This document shows, in pieces, positions 41,628 through 50,595 of a stretch of DNA of 64,000 nucleotides. A model generated the notes under the pieces. The model was not told where the DNA came from. It saw nothing but the letters and a program-made list of their open reading frames with translations, and ran no database searches. Both the position numbers and the translations under genes were made by a program. Within the stretch, counting starts at the first letter, position 1, and each line of letters starts with the position of its first letter. The stretch spans positions 8,625,501 to 8,689,500 of the forward strand of contig NZ_CP127173.1 in NCBI RefSeq assembly GCF_030264295.1. The letters run 5' to 3'. Origin of the DNA: Amycolatopsis nalaikhensis. Its GTDB lineage: Bacteria; Actinomycetota; Actinomycetes; Mycobacteriales; Pseudonocardiaceae.

Positions 41628-42635
41628 GTGGTCACGATCAACGACGTCGCCAACGCGGCGGGCGTGGCACCCAGCACGGTGTCGTACGTGATCAGCGGCA
41701 AGCGGTCCATCTCACCGAAGACCCGGCGGCTGGTCGAGGAGAGTATCCGCAAGCTCGGCTACCACCCGCACGCCGGGGCCCGGGCGCTCGCCAGCAGCAA
41801 GACCAACGTGCTCGCCCTGGTCGTGCCGCTGCGCACGGACCTCAACGTCGCCGTGGTGATGGAGTTCGTCGCCTCGGCGGTCACCGCGGCCCGCGCGCAC
41901 GACCACGACCTGCTGCTGCTCACCAAGGACGAAGGCCCCGCCGCGCTGCAGCGGGTGGCGTCGTCGGCGATCGCCGACGCGCTGATGGTGATGGACGTCG
42001 AAGCCGCCGACCCGCGGGTGCCGATGCTCATCGCGCTCGACCTGCCGGTGGTGCTCATCGGCGTGCCCGACCACCCGGCCGGGCTGAGCTGCGTCGACCT
42101 GGACTTCACCGCCGCCGGCTCGGCGTGCGTCGCGCACCTGGCCGACCTCGGCCACCGCTCGATCGCGCTGATCGGCGCCTCCCCCGCCGTGTACCGGCGC
42201 GGCACGAGCTACGCGACGCGGTTCCTGCGCGGTTTCGAGGAAGCCGCGAAGACCCGCGAAATCCGTGCGGTGTCCCGCCCGTGCGCTCATTCCTACGAAG
42301 CGGTCAGCGCCTGCCTCGACGAGTTGCTCGCCGAGGACCCGGACCTGACCGGCCTGGTCGTGCACAACGAGGCCGTGCTGCCCGGGCTGCTGTCGGACCT
42401 GCGCCACCGCGGCCTGCGGGTGCCCGAAGACATTTCGGTCGTCGCGGTGTGCCCGGACAGCATGGCCGCGCAGCACGCCGTCGCGCTGACCACGGTGGCG
42501 ATCCCGGCCGAGGAGGTCGGCGCCCAGGCCGTCGAGATGACCATGCGCCGGCTCGCCGGCCACACCACGCCCGAGGTCCGGCTGCTCGGACCCCGCCTCA
42601 CCCGGCGCGACAGCACCGCCGCGCCGCGCGCCTGA
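41628..42635 (+). CDS. LacI-family transcriptional regulator
   Basis: 335 residues. The HTH is TINDVANAAGVAPSTVSYVISGKRSISPKTRRLVEESIRKLGY (2-46), followed by the hinge helix GARALASSKTNV and a periplasmic-binding-like effector domain ending in EVRLLGPRLTRRDS. GTG 41628 has AGGAGG six bases upstream. It precedes the ABC importer/GH31 genes on the same strand and is divergent from the GH3 gene. It probably represses both until an oligosaccharide or sugar binds. Confidence 0.9.
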   Translation: MVTINDVANAAGVAPSTVSYVISGKRSISPKTRRLVEESIRKLGYHPHAGARALASSKTNVLALVVPLRTDLNVAVVMEFVASAVTAARAHDHDLLLLTKDEGPAALQRVASSAIADALMVMDVEAADPRVPMLIALDLPVVLIGVPDHPAGLSCVDLDFTAAGSACVAHLADLGHRSIALIGASPAVYRRGTSYATRFLRGFEEAAKTREIRAVSRPCAHSYEAVSACLDELLAEDPDLTGLVVHNEAVLPGLLSDLRHRGLRVPEDISVVAVCPDSMAAQHAVALTTVAIPAEEVGAQAVEMTMRRLAGHTTPEVRLLGPRLTRRDSTAAPRA

Positions 42636-42671
42636 CACCCGGTTCTGCTCCACCGCCGAAGGAGAATCGCC

Positions 42672-43899
42672 ATGTCCGTAGTCCGTCGCGCTTTCATCCT
42701 GACGGCGAGTGCCGCGCTGCTGGCGGCGTGCAGCCCCAGCCCGGCCCCGTCCACGGCGAACGGCGCGCAGCCCGCCTCGTCGATCACCGAGCTTCGACTA
42801 CTACGCCGACGAACAGGGTTCCGCCGCCTGGCAGAAGATCCTCGACACGTGCGCCGCGCAGACCGGGATCAAGATCGAGCGCCAGAAGGTGCCGACCGCG
42901 CAGATGCTGCCGAAGGTGCTGCAGGGCGCGAGCTCGAAGACGCTGCCGAACCTGCTCTTCACCGACAACCCGACGCTGCAGCAGGTCGCCGCCACCGGCG
43001 CGCTGACGCCGTTGGCCGACTACGGCATCACCACCGACGGCTACTACGAAAGCATCGTCAAGGCCGGGACCTACCAGGGCAAGGTGTACGGCGTCGCGCC
43101 CGGCGTCAACGGGCTCGCGTTGATCTACAACAAGGACCTGCTCACCGCGGCCGGGGTGCAACCGCCGAAGACGTGGGACGAACTGAAGGCGGCCGCGGCG
43201 AAGCTGACCAAGGACGGAAAGTACGGCCTCGCCTTCTCCGCGATCCCGTCCGAAGAGGGCACCTGGCAGTTCCTGCCGTTCTTCTGGAGCAACGGCGCCG
43301 AACTGTCCCAATTGGACTCGCCGCAGGCCACGCAGGCGCTGCAGTACGTCACGGACCTGGTGAACTCGGGGTCGGCGTCGAAGTCCGTGGTGACCTGGAA
43401 CCAGAACGACGTCGCCGACCAGTTCGTCGCGGGCAACGCGGCGATGATGATCAACGGGTCGTGGAACCTGGCCCGGCTGGACGAACAGCAGTCGCTGCAC
43501 TACGGCGTCGTGCCGATCCCGGTGCCGCGGGCGGGCGGGAAGCCCGTGGTCGCCCTCGGCGGGGAGGTCGGCACGGTGCCGGTCACCAGCGGTCCCGCCC
43601 AGCAGGCCGCGGGCAAGGTGCTCGCCTGCATCCTGTCCGAACCGACCATGCTCGAGTGGAGCAAGGCACACGCCTACATCCCGTCGAAGACAGCCACCGC
43701 GACGAAGTTCGGTGCGGAGCAGCCCGCGATGCAGGCGTTCGTCGACGAGGTCGGCTCGGCCCGCTCCCGCACCGCCGAACTCGGCGAGAAGTACCCGAAG
43801 GTCTCGCAGGCGCTGGCCGACGCGCTGCAGGCGGCCCTGACCGGGAAGCAGCCCGCCGACCAGGCGCTGAAGACCGCGCAGCAGACGAGCGGGTCGTGA
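42672..43899 (+). CDS. Sugar-binding lipoprotein of an ABC importer, frameshifted near the N terminus
   Basis: Two frames make one protein. The first (42672-42792) gives a lipoprotein signal MSVVRRAFILTASAALLAAC with Cys20 and the linker SPSPAPSTANGAQPASSITE. The second (from about 42795 to 43899) gives the whole mature binding protein: DYYADEQGSAAWQKILDTC, GVAPGVNGLALIYNKDLLTAAGV and AGNAAMMINGSWNLARL. Removing one T from GAGCTTC (42789-42795) joins them as T-E-L-D-Y-Y-A-D. AGGAG lies six bases before the ATG. As written, the exported product would be truncated after about 55 residues, so either the base is a sequencing error or the importer is newly inactivated. The downstream permease begins in a GTGA overlap. 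Confidence 0.8.
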
Positions 43900-44834
43900 C
43901 GCTCGCCGCCCCGGCCGTCACGGCACCGCCGCGCGCGAGCCGGAAGTCCCGGCGGGACAACCGGTTCGCCGCGTGGCTGTTCCTCCTGCCCGCGCTGGCC
44001 TACGTCGTCGTGTTCTTCGGCTATCCCCTCGCCGCGAACCTGGTGATGAGCACGCAGGACTACACGGTGAAGTCGTTCTACACCGGCGAAGCGCCCTTCG
44101 TCGGCCTCGCGAACTACGCCGCCGTGCTGGACAACCCCCTGTTCTCGACCGCGGCGCTGAACACGGTCCTGTTCACCGCCGGGTCGCTGGTCTTCCAGTT
44201 CGGCATCGGGCTGGCGCTCGCGGTGTTCTTCAACGGCCGCTTCCTCGGCAGCTCGCTGCTGCGGTCGCTGCTCCTGCTGCCGTGGCTGCTGCCGCTGGTG
44301 GTCAGCGGCGCGGTCTGGCGGTGGATGTTCGACCAGGACCACGGCGTGCTCAACGCGGGCCTGCGGTTCCTGGGCTTCGACGCGGTGCCGTGGCTGAGCG
44401 GCACGAGCTGGGCGCTGCCGGCGGTGATCCTCACCAACATCTGGATCGGCATCCCGTTCAACCTGGTCATCCTGCACGGCGGCCTGCGCGCGATCCCGGC
44501 GTCGCTCTACGAAGCCGCGTCGCTGGACGGCGCGAACGCGTGGCAGCGCTTCCGGCACGTCACCTGGCCGCTGCTGCGGCCGGTCACCGGGATCGTGCTC
44601 ATGCTCGGGCTGGTCTACACGATCAAGGTGTTCGACGTGATCATGGTCGTCACCGGCGGCGGGCCGGCCAACGCGACCCAGACGCTGACGACGTGGTCCT
44701 ACCGGCTGAGCTTCGGGGACTTCGCATTCGGGCAGGGTGCCGCCGTGGGCAACGTCCTCATCCTGGTGGCGACGGTCTTCGGCCTGCTGTACCTGCGTTC
44801 GGCGAAGGCGACGCTGGCCGAGGCGGCGGCGTGA
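43896..44834 (+). CDS. ABC sugar transporter permease (MalF type)
   Basis: 312 residues with a short basic cytoplasmic N terminus (SRKSRRDNR) and six helices. The EAA loop is PASLYEAASLDGANAWQRFRHVTWPLLRP. CUT1 importer family. GTG 43896 overlaps the TGA of the binding-protein gene (GTGA). It pairs with the next permease and lacks a dedicated ATPase. Substrate by context is a xylose/glucose oligosaccharide. Confidence 0.9.
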   Translation: MTLAAPAVTAPPRASRKSRRDNRFAAWLFLLPALAYVVVFFGYPLAANLVMSTQDYTVKSFYTGEAPFVGLANYAAVLDNPLFSTAALNTVLFTAGSLVFQFGIGLALAVFFNGRFLGSSLLRSLLLLPWLLPLVVSGAVWRWMFDQDHGVLNAGLRFLGFDAVPWLSGTSWALPAVILTNIWIGIPFNLVILHGGLRAIPASLYEAASLDGANAWQRFRHVTWPLLRPVTGIVLMLGLVYTIKVFDVIMVVTGGGPANATQTLTTWSYRLSFGDFAFGQGAAVGNVLILVATVFGLLYLRSAKATLAEAAA

Positions 44835-45634
44835 AGGCCCGCACGGTGTTGGGCGTCCTGATCGTCGCGGTGCTGCTCTTCCCGCTGTACTGGATGGTCA
44901 ACGCGTCCCTGCAGCCCGGCGGCGCGCTGCTGCGCCCGGACCCGGCGTTCTTCCCGATCGGCGGCACTCTGGACGGCTACCGCGAGGCCCTCGCGACGCA
45001 GGGGCCGAACCTGCTCTCCAGCGTCGTCATCGCGCTCGGCGCGGTGCTCGTCTCGCTGGCCGTCGCCGCGCCCGCGTCGTACGCCTTGGCCCAGCTCAAG
45101 GTGCGCGGCGGCCCGGTGCTGGTGTTCGTCCTGCTCATCGTGCAGATGATCCCGGGCATCGTGATGGCCAACGCGCTGTACACGGTGTTCGGCAACCTCG
45201 GCCTGATCGACAACTACCTCGGGCTGGTACTCGCCGACTCGACCGCGACCATCCCGTTCGCCGTGCTCCTGCTGCGGGCGTTCATGATCTCCGTGCCGAA
45301 GGAGCTCACCGAAGCGTCCCGAGTGGACGGTGCCGGGTACTGGCGCACGTTCTTCTCGATCATCCTGCCGGTCAGCCGCAACGCGCTGGTGACCGCCGGG
45401 CTGTTCTCGTTCCTGTTCGCCTGGGCGGACTTCCTGTTCGCCGTCACCCTCACCACCGGGCAGTCGTTCGAGCCCATCACGGTGGGCATCTACCGGTTCG
45501 TCGGCAACCAGTCCGCCGACTGGAACGGGATCATGGCGACCGCCGTCCTCGCCGCGATCCCCGCGGCCGTCCTGCTCGTCGTCGCCCAGCGGTACGTCGT
45601 CGCCGGGCTGACCAGCGGCGCCGTCAAAGACTAA
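44831..45634 (+). CDS. ABC sugar transporter permease (MalG type)
   Basis: 267 residues, six helices, with EAA loop PKELTEASRVDGAGYWRTFFSIILPVSRN. GTG 44831 overlaps the previous stop (GTGA), continuing the coupled operon. The protein starts only a few residues before the first helix (VLGVLIVAVLLFPLYWMVNASLQPG), normal for the family. A GH31 glycosidase gene begins 9 bases after its stop. Confidence 0.9.
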   Translation: MKARTVLGVLIVAVLLFPLYWMVNASLQPGGALLRPDPAFFPIGGTLDGYREALATQGPNLLSSVVIALGAVLVSLAVAAPASYALAQLKVRGGPVLVFVLLIVQMIPGIVMANALYTVFGNLGLIDNYLGLVLADSTATIPFAVLLLRAFMISVPKELTEASRVDGAGYWRTFFSIILPVSRNALVTAGLFSFLFAWADFLFAVTLTTGQSFEPITVGIYRFVGNQSADWNGIMATAVLAAIPAAVLLVVAQRYVVAGLTSGAVKD

Positions 45635-45643
45635 GGAGACCGC

Positions 45644-47647
45644 GTGATCGCCACGACCGAAGACGGCCGCTCGCTCGAAGTGACCGTGCGGCACGAAGTC
45701 CTGCGCGTCGAGCCTTGGGGCGCCAACAGCCTGCGCGTGCGTGCCGGGCGGCACCGGATTCTCGACGACGTGCCGGGGGCGCTGCTGCCCGCGAAGCCGT
45801 CGGCCGCCACCGCGGAGGCGGACGGGCGGACCGGCCGGGTGGTCAACGGCGCCCTCACCGCGGTCGTCGAGATCGCCGACACCGACACCGGGATCGACGC
45901 CCAGCTCAAGTTCGTCCGGACCGACACCGGCGAAGAGCTGCTGTCGGAGCAGCGCGCGCACTTCTGGTGGCCCGGGGCGCGGCTGTTCATGCCGTCCCGC
46001 AACGGGTACGGCCGCCTCGAGCAGCGGTTCACCGCCTACGACGACGAGCGGATCTACGGCCTCGGCCAGCACACGCACGGGCGGCTCGACCAGAAGGGCC
46101 TGGTCCTGGACCTGGTGCAGCGCAACGCCGAGGTGTCGGTCCCGTTCCTGCTCTCCAGCCGCGGCTACGGGTTCCTGTGGAACAACCCCGCGGTCGGCCG
46201 GGCCGAGTTCGCCGCCAACGGCACCCGCTGGGTCGCCGACGACGCCCGCCAGCTCGACTACTGGGTCACCACCGGCGACGGCCCCCGCGAGATCCTCGGC
46301 CACTACGCCGACGCCACCGGCCACGCGCCGATGCTGCCGGAGTGGGCGGCCGGGTTCTGGCAGTCGAAGCTGCGCTACCGGACGCAGGAGGAGCTGCTTT
46401 CCGTCGCACGTGAGTACCATTCGCGCGGGTTGCCGCTTTCGGTGATCGTGACGGACTTCTTCCACTGGACGCACCTCGGCGACTGGAAGTTCGACCCGGC
46501 CGAGTGGCCCGACCCGGCCGGGCTGGTGCGGGAGCTGGGCGAGCTGGGCGTCAAGCTGATGGTGTCGGTGTGGCCGTCGGTCAGCCCGCTGTCGGAGAAC
46601 TACCGCGAGCTGCACGAACAGGGGCTGCTGGTCGCCGCCGAGAACGGCGTCCCGTTCCACGCGCCTTGGAAGGACAAGGGGTTCGGAGTCGAGATGCCGG
46701 TCGCCTTCTACGACGCGACCAACCCGGCGGCGCGGCGGTTCGTCTGGGGCAAGGTCAAGGAGAACTACTACGACCTGGGCGTGCGCGCGTGGTGGCTGGA
46801 CGGCGACGAGCCGGAGATCCAGCCGGGCCACCCGCACAACCTCGGTTTCCACGCGGGCCCGGGCGCCGAGGTGTTCAACCTCTACCCGCAGGCGAACGCG
46901 CAGACGTTCCACGACGGCATCCGCGCCGAGGGCGACGACGAGGTGGTGCTGCTGTCCCGGTCGGCGTGGGCGGGCAGCCAGCGGTTCGGGGCGGCGTTGT
47001 GGTCCGGCGACGTCGGGGCGACGTGGGAGTCGCTGCGGGCGCAGGTGCGGGCCGGGCTGAACGTCGCGGTGGCCGGGATCCCGTGGTGGACCACGGACAT
47101 CGGCGGCTTCCACGGCGGCGACCCGGACTCGCCGGAGTACCGCGAGCTGATGGTCCGGTGGTTCCAGTACGGCGTGTTCTGCCCGCTCTTCCGGCTGCAC
47201 GGCTTCCGCGACCCGCGTCCCGGGTTCGGGCCGGAGATGACCGGCGGGCCCAACGAAGTCTGGTCCTACGGCCCGGAGGCGCTGGAGGCGATCACCGAGT
47301 CGTTGCGGCTGCGCGAGCGGTTGCGGCCGTACCTGATGGCGCAGATGCGGGTCGCGCACGAGCAGGGCGTCCCGCCGATGCGGCCGCTGTTCGTCGACTT
47401 CCCCGGCGACGCCGCCGCGTGGGACGTCTCGGACGAGTTCCTGCTCGGCCCGGACCTGCTGGTGGCCCCGGTGCTCGAGCCGGGGGTGACGTCGCGGCGC
47501 GTCTACCTGCCGTCGGGTCCGGTGTGGACGGACGCGGTGACCGGCGCGCGTCACGAAGGCGGGACCACGGTCGAGGCGGCGGCTCCGGCCGAGCGGATCC
47601 CGGTGTTCCTGCGGGACGGCGCGCAGCTGCCGATCCGCCCGGAGTGA
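45644..47647 (+). CDS. GH31 glycosidase, alpha-xylosidase/alpha-glucosidase type
   Basis: 667 residues with no signal peptide, so it is cytoplasmic. N-terminal beta domain (1-220), then a TIM barrel. The nucleophile region is AWWLDGDEPE near 385, the acid/base region ALWSGDVGATWESL near 455, plus LSRSAWAGSQRF and GIPWWTTDIGGF. The WWLDGDEPE form is closer to YicI-like alpha-xylosidases than to starch-type alpha-glucosidases. With the importer and a secreted GH3 beta-glucosidase/xylosidase under one LacI regulator, breakdown of isoprimeverose or xyloglucan oligosaccharides is the most economical reading (inference). Confidence 0.88.
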   Translation: MIATTEDGRSLEVTVRHEVLRVEPWGANSLRVRAGRHRILDDVPGALLPAKPSAATAEADGRTGRVVNGALTAVVEIADTDTGIDAQLKFVRTDTGEELLSEQRAHFWWPGARLFMPSRNGYGRLEQRFTAYDDERIYGLGQHTHGRLDQKGLVLDLVQRNAEVSVPFLLSSRGYGFLWNNPAVGRAEFAANGTRWVADDARQLDYWVTTGDGPREILGHYADATGHAPMLPEWAAGFWQSKLRYRTQEELLSVAREYHSRGLPLSVIVTDFFHWTHLGDWKFDPAEWPDPAGLVRELGELGVKLMVSVWPSVSPLSENYRELHEQGLLVAAENGVPFHAPWKDKGFGVEMPVAFYDATNPAARRFVWGKVKENYYDLGVRAWWLDGDEPEIQPGHPHNLGFHAGPGAEVFNLYPQANAQTFHDGIRAEGDDEVVLLSRSAWAGSQRFGAALWSGDVGATWESLRAQVRAGLNVAVAGIPWWTTDIGGFHGGDPDSPEYRELMVRWFQYGVFCPLFRLHGFRDPRPGFGPEMTGGPNEVWSYGPEALEAITESLRLRERLRPYLMAQMRVAHEQGVPPMRPLFVDFPGDAAAWDVSDEFLLGPDLLVAPVLEPGVTSRRVYLPSGPVWTDAVTGARHEGGTTVEAAAPAERIPVFLRDGAQLPIRPE

Positions 47648-47648
47648 A

Positions 47649-48209
47649 TCAGGGCCGCAGGGCGGCCGCCAGCAGGTCCAGCATCCGCCCGATCCGCTCC
47701 GGCTCCTGTCCGGCCGACAGGAAAGCGCCGAGCAGCAGCAACGTGACGTCCTCCGGGTCGGCGTCGTCGCGCAAGGTCCCGGCTTTCGCGCCCGCGTCGA
47801 GGATCGCGCCGATCGCCGCGACGATGCGCGCGCGGGTCTCCGCCGTCACGATCCGGCCGGTCCCGAGGCTGACGCGGAGCGTGTCGGCCATCCCGAGCTT
47901 GGTCGCGAAGAAGGCCGCGTAGCGGTCCATCCAGGCGCGCAGCGCCACCGCGGGCGGGTGCTGGTCGAGCAGGGCCGGGGCGCTGGCGGTGACGTCGTCG
48001 AGTTCGGCCGCGTAGACGGCTTCGACGAGCGCCTCGCGCGTCGGGAAGTGCCGGTAGAGCGTGCCGATCCCGACGCCGGCCTCACGGGCGATGGTCTCGA
48101 GCGCGACGGCGCCGTCGGTGGCGAACGCGGCCCGCGCGACCTCGACGAGCTTCTCGCGGTTGCGGCGCGCGTCGGCGCGCACCGGACGCGCGGGTTCGGG
48201 CGAAGACAA
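47649..48209 (-). CDS. TetR-family regulator
   Basis: 186 residues. The HTH is REKLVEVARAAFATDGAVALETIAREAGVGIGTLYRHFPTREALVEAVY (about 18-66), and the C domain is of the SACE_7040/TetR_C type with RIVTAETRARIVAAIGAIL. The start is TTG 48209, only 3 bases from an operator. It is divergent from an aldo-keto reductase across 84 bases holding two copies of CGGAGGNNCCTCCG, so it likely represses itself and the reductase. It is convergent with the GH31 gene, with 1 base between. Confidence 0.88.
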   Translation of the reverse strand: MSSPEPARPVRADARRNREKLVEVARAAFATDGAVALETIAREAGVGIGTLYRHFPTREALVEAVYAAELDDVTASAPALLDQHPPAVALRAWMDRYAAFFATKLGMADTLRVSLGTGRIVTAETRARIVAAIGAILDAGAKAGTLRDDADPEDVTLLLLGAFLSAGQEPERIGRMLDLLAAALRP

Positions 48210-48211
48210 AA

Positions 48212-48225
48212 CGGAGGTCCCTCCG
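48212..48225. promoter_or_regulatory. TetR operator 1 (CGGAGGTCCCTCCG)
   Basis: Perfect 6-base arms around TC, directly before the TetR start codon; it also contains the only ribosome-like sequence for that gene. An identical-arm copy lies 35 bases away, centre to centre. Confidence 0.75.
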
Positions 48226-48246
48226 GTTGTGCTACGGTCGGGTTAG

Positions 48247-48260
48247 CGGAGGCACCTCCG
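48247..48260. promoter_or_regulatory. TetR operator 2 (CGGAGGCACCTCCG)
   Basis: Perfect 6-base arms around CA, in the aldo-keto reductase promoter region 34 bases before its ATG. Confidence 0.75.
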
Positions 48261-48293
48261 CTTCCCCCATCATCGCACGAGAGCGGGACCACC

Positions 48294-49178
48294 ATGCCTT
48301 CCACCGCACCCCTCGCCGGCCGGACCGTCACCCGCGTCGGCTACGGCGCCATGCAGCTCGAACGCCTCCGCGACGACCGCTCGGCCGCCGTCGCCCTCCT
48401 GCGCCGGGCCCTCGACCTCGGCGTCGACCACCTCGACACGGCCGACTTCTACGGCCACGGCTTCGTCAACGACGTCATCCGCGAGGTGGCCGGGGACGAC
48501 GTCCTGGTCGCCACCAAGGTCGGCGCGGACCCGGACCCGGACGGCCCGGTCCCGCTGCGCCTCGCCCAGCGGCCCGAGCAGCTGCGCGCGAGCGTCGAGG
48601 CCAACCTGCGCGGCCTCGGCACCGACCGGCTCGACCTGGTCAACCTGCGCCGCGCCGACCGCCGTCCCGGCGTACTGGCCGAGGGTGACCAGCTCGTCGA
48701 CGTCGACGACCAGCTGGCGACGTTGATCACCCTGCGCGACGAGGGCAAGATCGCCGCGATCGGGCTCAGCAGCGTGACGCTCGAGATGCTGCGCCACGCG
48801 CTCCCGGCGGGCATCGCGTGCGTGCAGAACGCCTACAGCCTGGTCTCCCGCGACGACGAGGAATTGCTGGCGTTGTGCCGCGAGGAGGGCATCGCGTGGG
48901 TGCCGTACTTCCCGCTGGGCGGCGCGTTCCCCGGCTTGCCGAAGGTCACGGACGAACCGGCGGTGCGCGCCGCGGCGGCCGCGTTGGACGTCACGCCGGA
49001 GCAGGTCGGGCTGGCGTGGCTGCTGCACCACGCGCCGAACGTCCACCTCATCCCGGGCACGGCGAGTGCGGCCCACCTCAAGGCGAACCTCGCCGCGGGC
49101 GAGCTGGTGCTCGACGCGGAGACGCTCGCGGCGTTGAACGCGGTGCCGTCGCGCTCGATGGCGGCCGCCCTGGGCTGA
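48294..49178 (+). CDS. Aldo/keto reductase
   Basis: 294 residues, a TIM-barrel NADPH oxidoreductase. The catalytic Asp and Tyr are in DHLDTADFYGHG and the Lys in VLVATKVG. The fourth tetrad position, usually His, reads DLVNLRR, so Asn replaces His, as in one common bacterial AKR branch (pyridoxal reductase/YajO-like). The C-terminal PGTASAAHLKANLAA is the NADP 2'-phosphate site. It is divergent from and presumably repressed by the TetR protein, suggesting a role in reducing a toxic aldehyde or quinone. Confidence 0.9.
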   Translation: MPSTAPLAGRTVTRVGYGAMQLERLRDDRSAAVALLRRALDLGVDHLDTADFYGHGFVNDVIREVAGDDVLVATKVGADPDPDGPVPLRLAQRPEQLRASVEANLRGLGTDRLDLVNLRRADRRPGVLAEGDQLVDVDDQLATLITLRDEGKIAAIGLSSVTLEMLRHALPAGIACVQNAYSLVSRDDEELLALCREEGIAWVPYFPLGGAFPGLPKVTDEPAVRAAAAALDVTPEQVGLAWLLHHAPNVHLIPGTASAAHLKANLAAGELVLDAETLAALNAVPSRSMAAALG

Positions 49179-49184
49179 CGGACG

Positions 49185-49568
49185 TCAGGTGCCGATCGGG
49201 ATCTCCGCCCACACGGTGCGGCCGCCGTCGCGGCGGTGGAAGTGCCCGCGACGGCTGCTGCACGCCGCCACGAGCGCCAGCCCGGTGCCGACCGGGGCGA
49301 CGTCGGGGGCGGCCGGGTCGAACCAGGCGGCGCCGCCGGAGTCCTCGACACCGATCCAGACCGTCGAGTCGGCGCACGTCAGCAGGGCGCACGCCGGAGC
49401 CGTCGCGTGCCGGACCGCGTTCGCGGCCAGCTCCCCCGCGACCAGCACGGCGGTCGCGGTGACGTCTTCGGGTACCTCCTCCGCGGCGGCGAGCCGGTCG
49501 CGAACCCAAGCCCGGACCCTGCGGACCTGCGCGGGCTCGCCGTCGAAGAAAAGCTTGTCCAGAACCAT
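49185..49568 (-). CDS. Anti-sigma-factor-type ATP-binding protein (HATPase_c_2)
   Basis: 127 residues. The GHKL ATPase fold shows N-box ELAANAVRHA, a G1-type VEDSGG and G2 VGTGLALVAACSSRRGHF. This is the RsbW/SpoIIAB-like single-domain family, very common in Streptomyces and Amycolatopsis, where members bind sigma factors or anti-anti-sigma factors. No partner is adjacent. GGGAGGG stands three bases before the ATG. It is convergent with the aldo-keto reductase gene and just upstream is the IS5-type insertion, whose left end lies 85 bases from the start and may have displaced its promoter. Confidence 0.85.
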   Translation of the reverse strand: MVLDKLFFDGEPAQVRRVRAWVRDRLAAAEEVPEDVTATAVLVAGELAANAVRHATAPACALLTCADSTVWIGVEDSGGAAWFDPAAPDVAPVGTGLALVAACSSRRGHFHRRDGGRTVWAEIPIGT

Positions 49569-49652
49569 GTTCCCTCCCCAGGCCGAGGAGGCGAGTTCCC
49601 AGCCCGGGCGCCGGCCACACATCCACGGGCCGGGAACCGCCCGATCGGCCTA

Positions 49653-50595
49653 GGGCGTGTCTGACAAACATTCTGGATGGTGGCTGGGATGCTGTTGGTC
49701 GTGTCGCGGTTTCAGTTGCTCTCGGATGCTCAGTGGGCGTTGATCGAGGATCTACTGCCGGCCCGCACCGGTAAGCGTGGGCGGCCGTTCTCGGATGCAC
49801 GGGCGATGGTCGAGGGGATCATCTATCGGTATCGGTGCGGACTGGCGTGGCGGGATGTGCCGGCGGTGTTCGGTCCGTGGCAGACAATCTGGACCTGGCA
49901 TCGCCGGATGGCCGGTGACGGCACCTGGGACACCGTCCTGCAGCGCCTGCTCACCGAAGCCGACGCCGCGGGCATGGTGGACTGGTCGGTGTCGGTGGAT
50001 TCCACGATCGCCCGAGCGCATCAGCACGCCACCAACATCACCCGCCCCACAGGGGGCTGGGTCGAACTACACGGATCTGCTCGCCGAGCCGCCTGATCAT
50101 GCGATCGGCCGATCCCGCGGCGGGTGGAGCACCAAGGTGCACCACCTCGTCGACGGGAACGGCCGGCCGCTGGTGATGTTGGTCGGGCCGGGCCAGGCCG
50201 GGGACGCGCCGATGTTCCCGCATCTGATGCGGCACCTGCGGATCCCTCGAACTGGACACGGTCGGGCTCGTACCCGGCCCGACAGGGTCCGCGGTGACAA
50301 GGCTTACTCCTCGCGAGCGATCCGCAGTCATCTGCGCGGCCGCGGCATCACCGCCGTGATCCCGGAGCCTGCTGATCAGGCCGGGCACCGCAAACGCCGC
50401 GGTTCCCGCGGCGGGCGGCCGCCCGCCTTCGACCCGGTGGACTACCGCGGCCGCAACGTTGCCGAACGCCGGTTCAACCTGCTCAAACAATGGCGAGGCC
50501 TGGCCACCCGCTATGACAAGCTCGCCATCGTCTACCGCTCAGCAGTCGTCCTCCACGCCGTGATCACCTGGACCAAAACATTGTCAGACACGCCC
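49653..50595 (+). mobile_element. IS5-family (IS427 group) insertion sequence
   Basis: A 943-bp element with perfect 15-base terminal repeats GGGCGTGTCTGACAA (49653-49667) and TTGTCAGACACGCCC (50581-50595). The flanking TA (49651-49652 and 50596-50597) is the target duplication. Joining the flanks gives CCTAGC, so the target was CTAG, as for the IS481 element at 1.35 kb. Confidence 0.92.

Noticed and set aside
44699..47554. Open frame of 951 codons on the minus strand
   Set aside because: It is opposite the permease and GH31 genes and has the composition of a reverse-strand shadow (Arg, Val, Asp, His runs).
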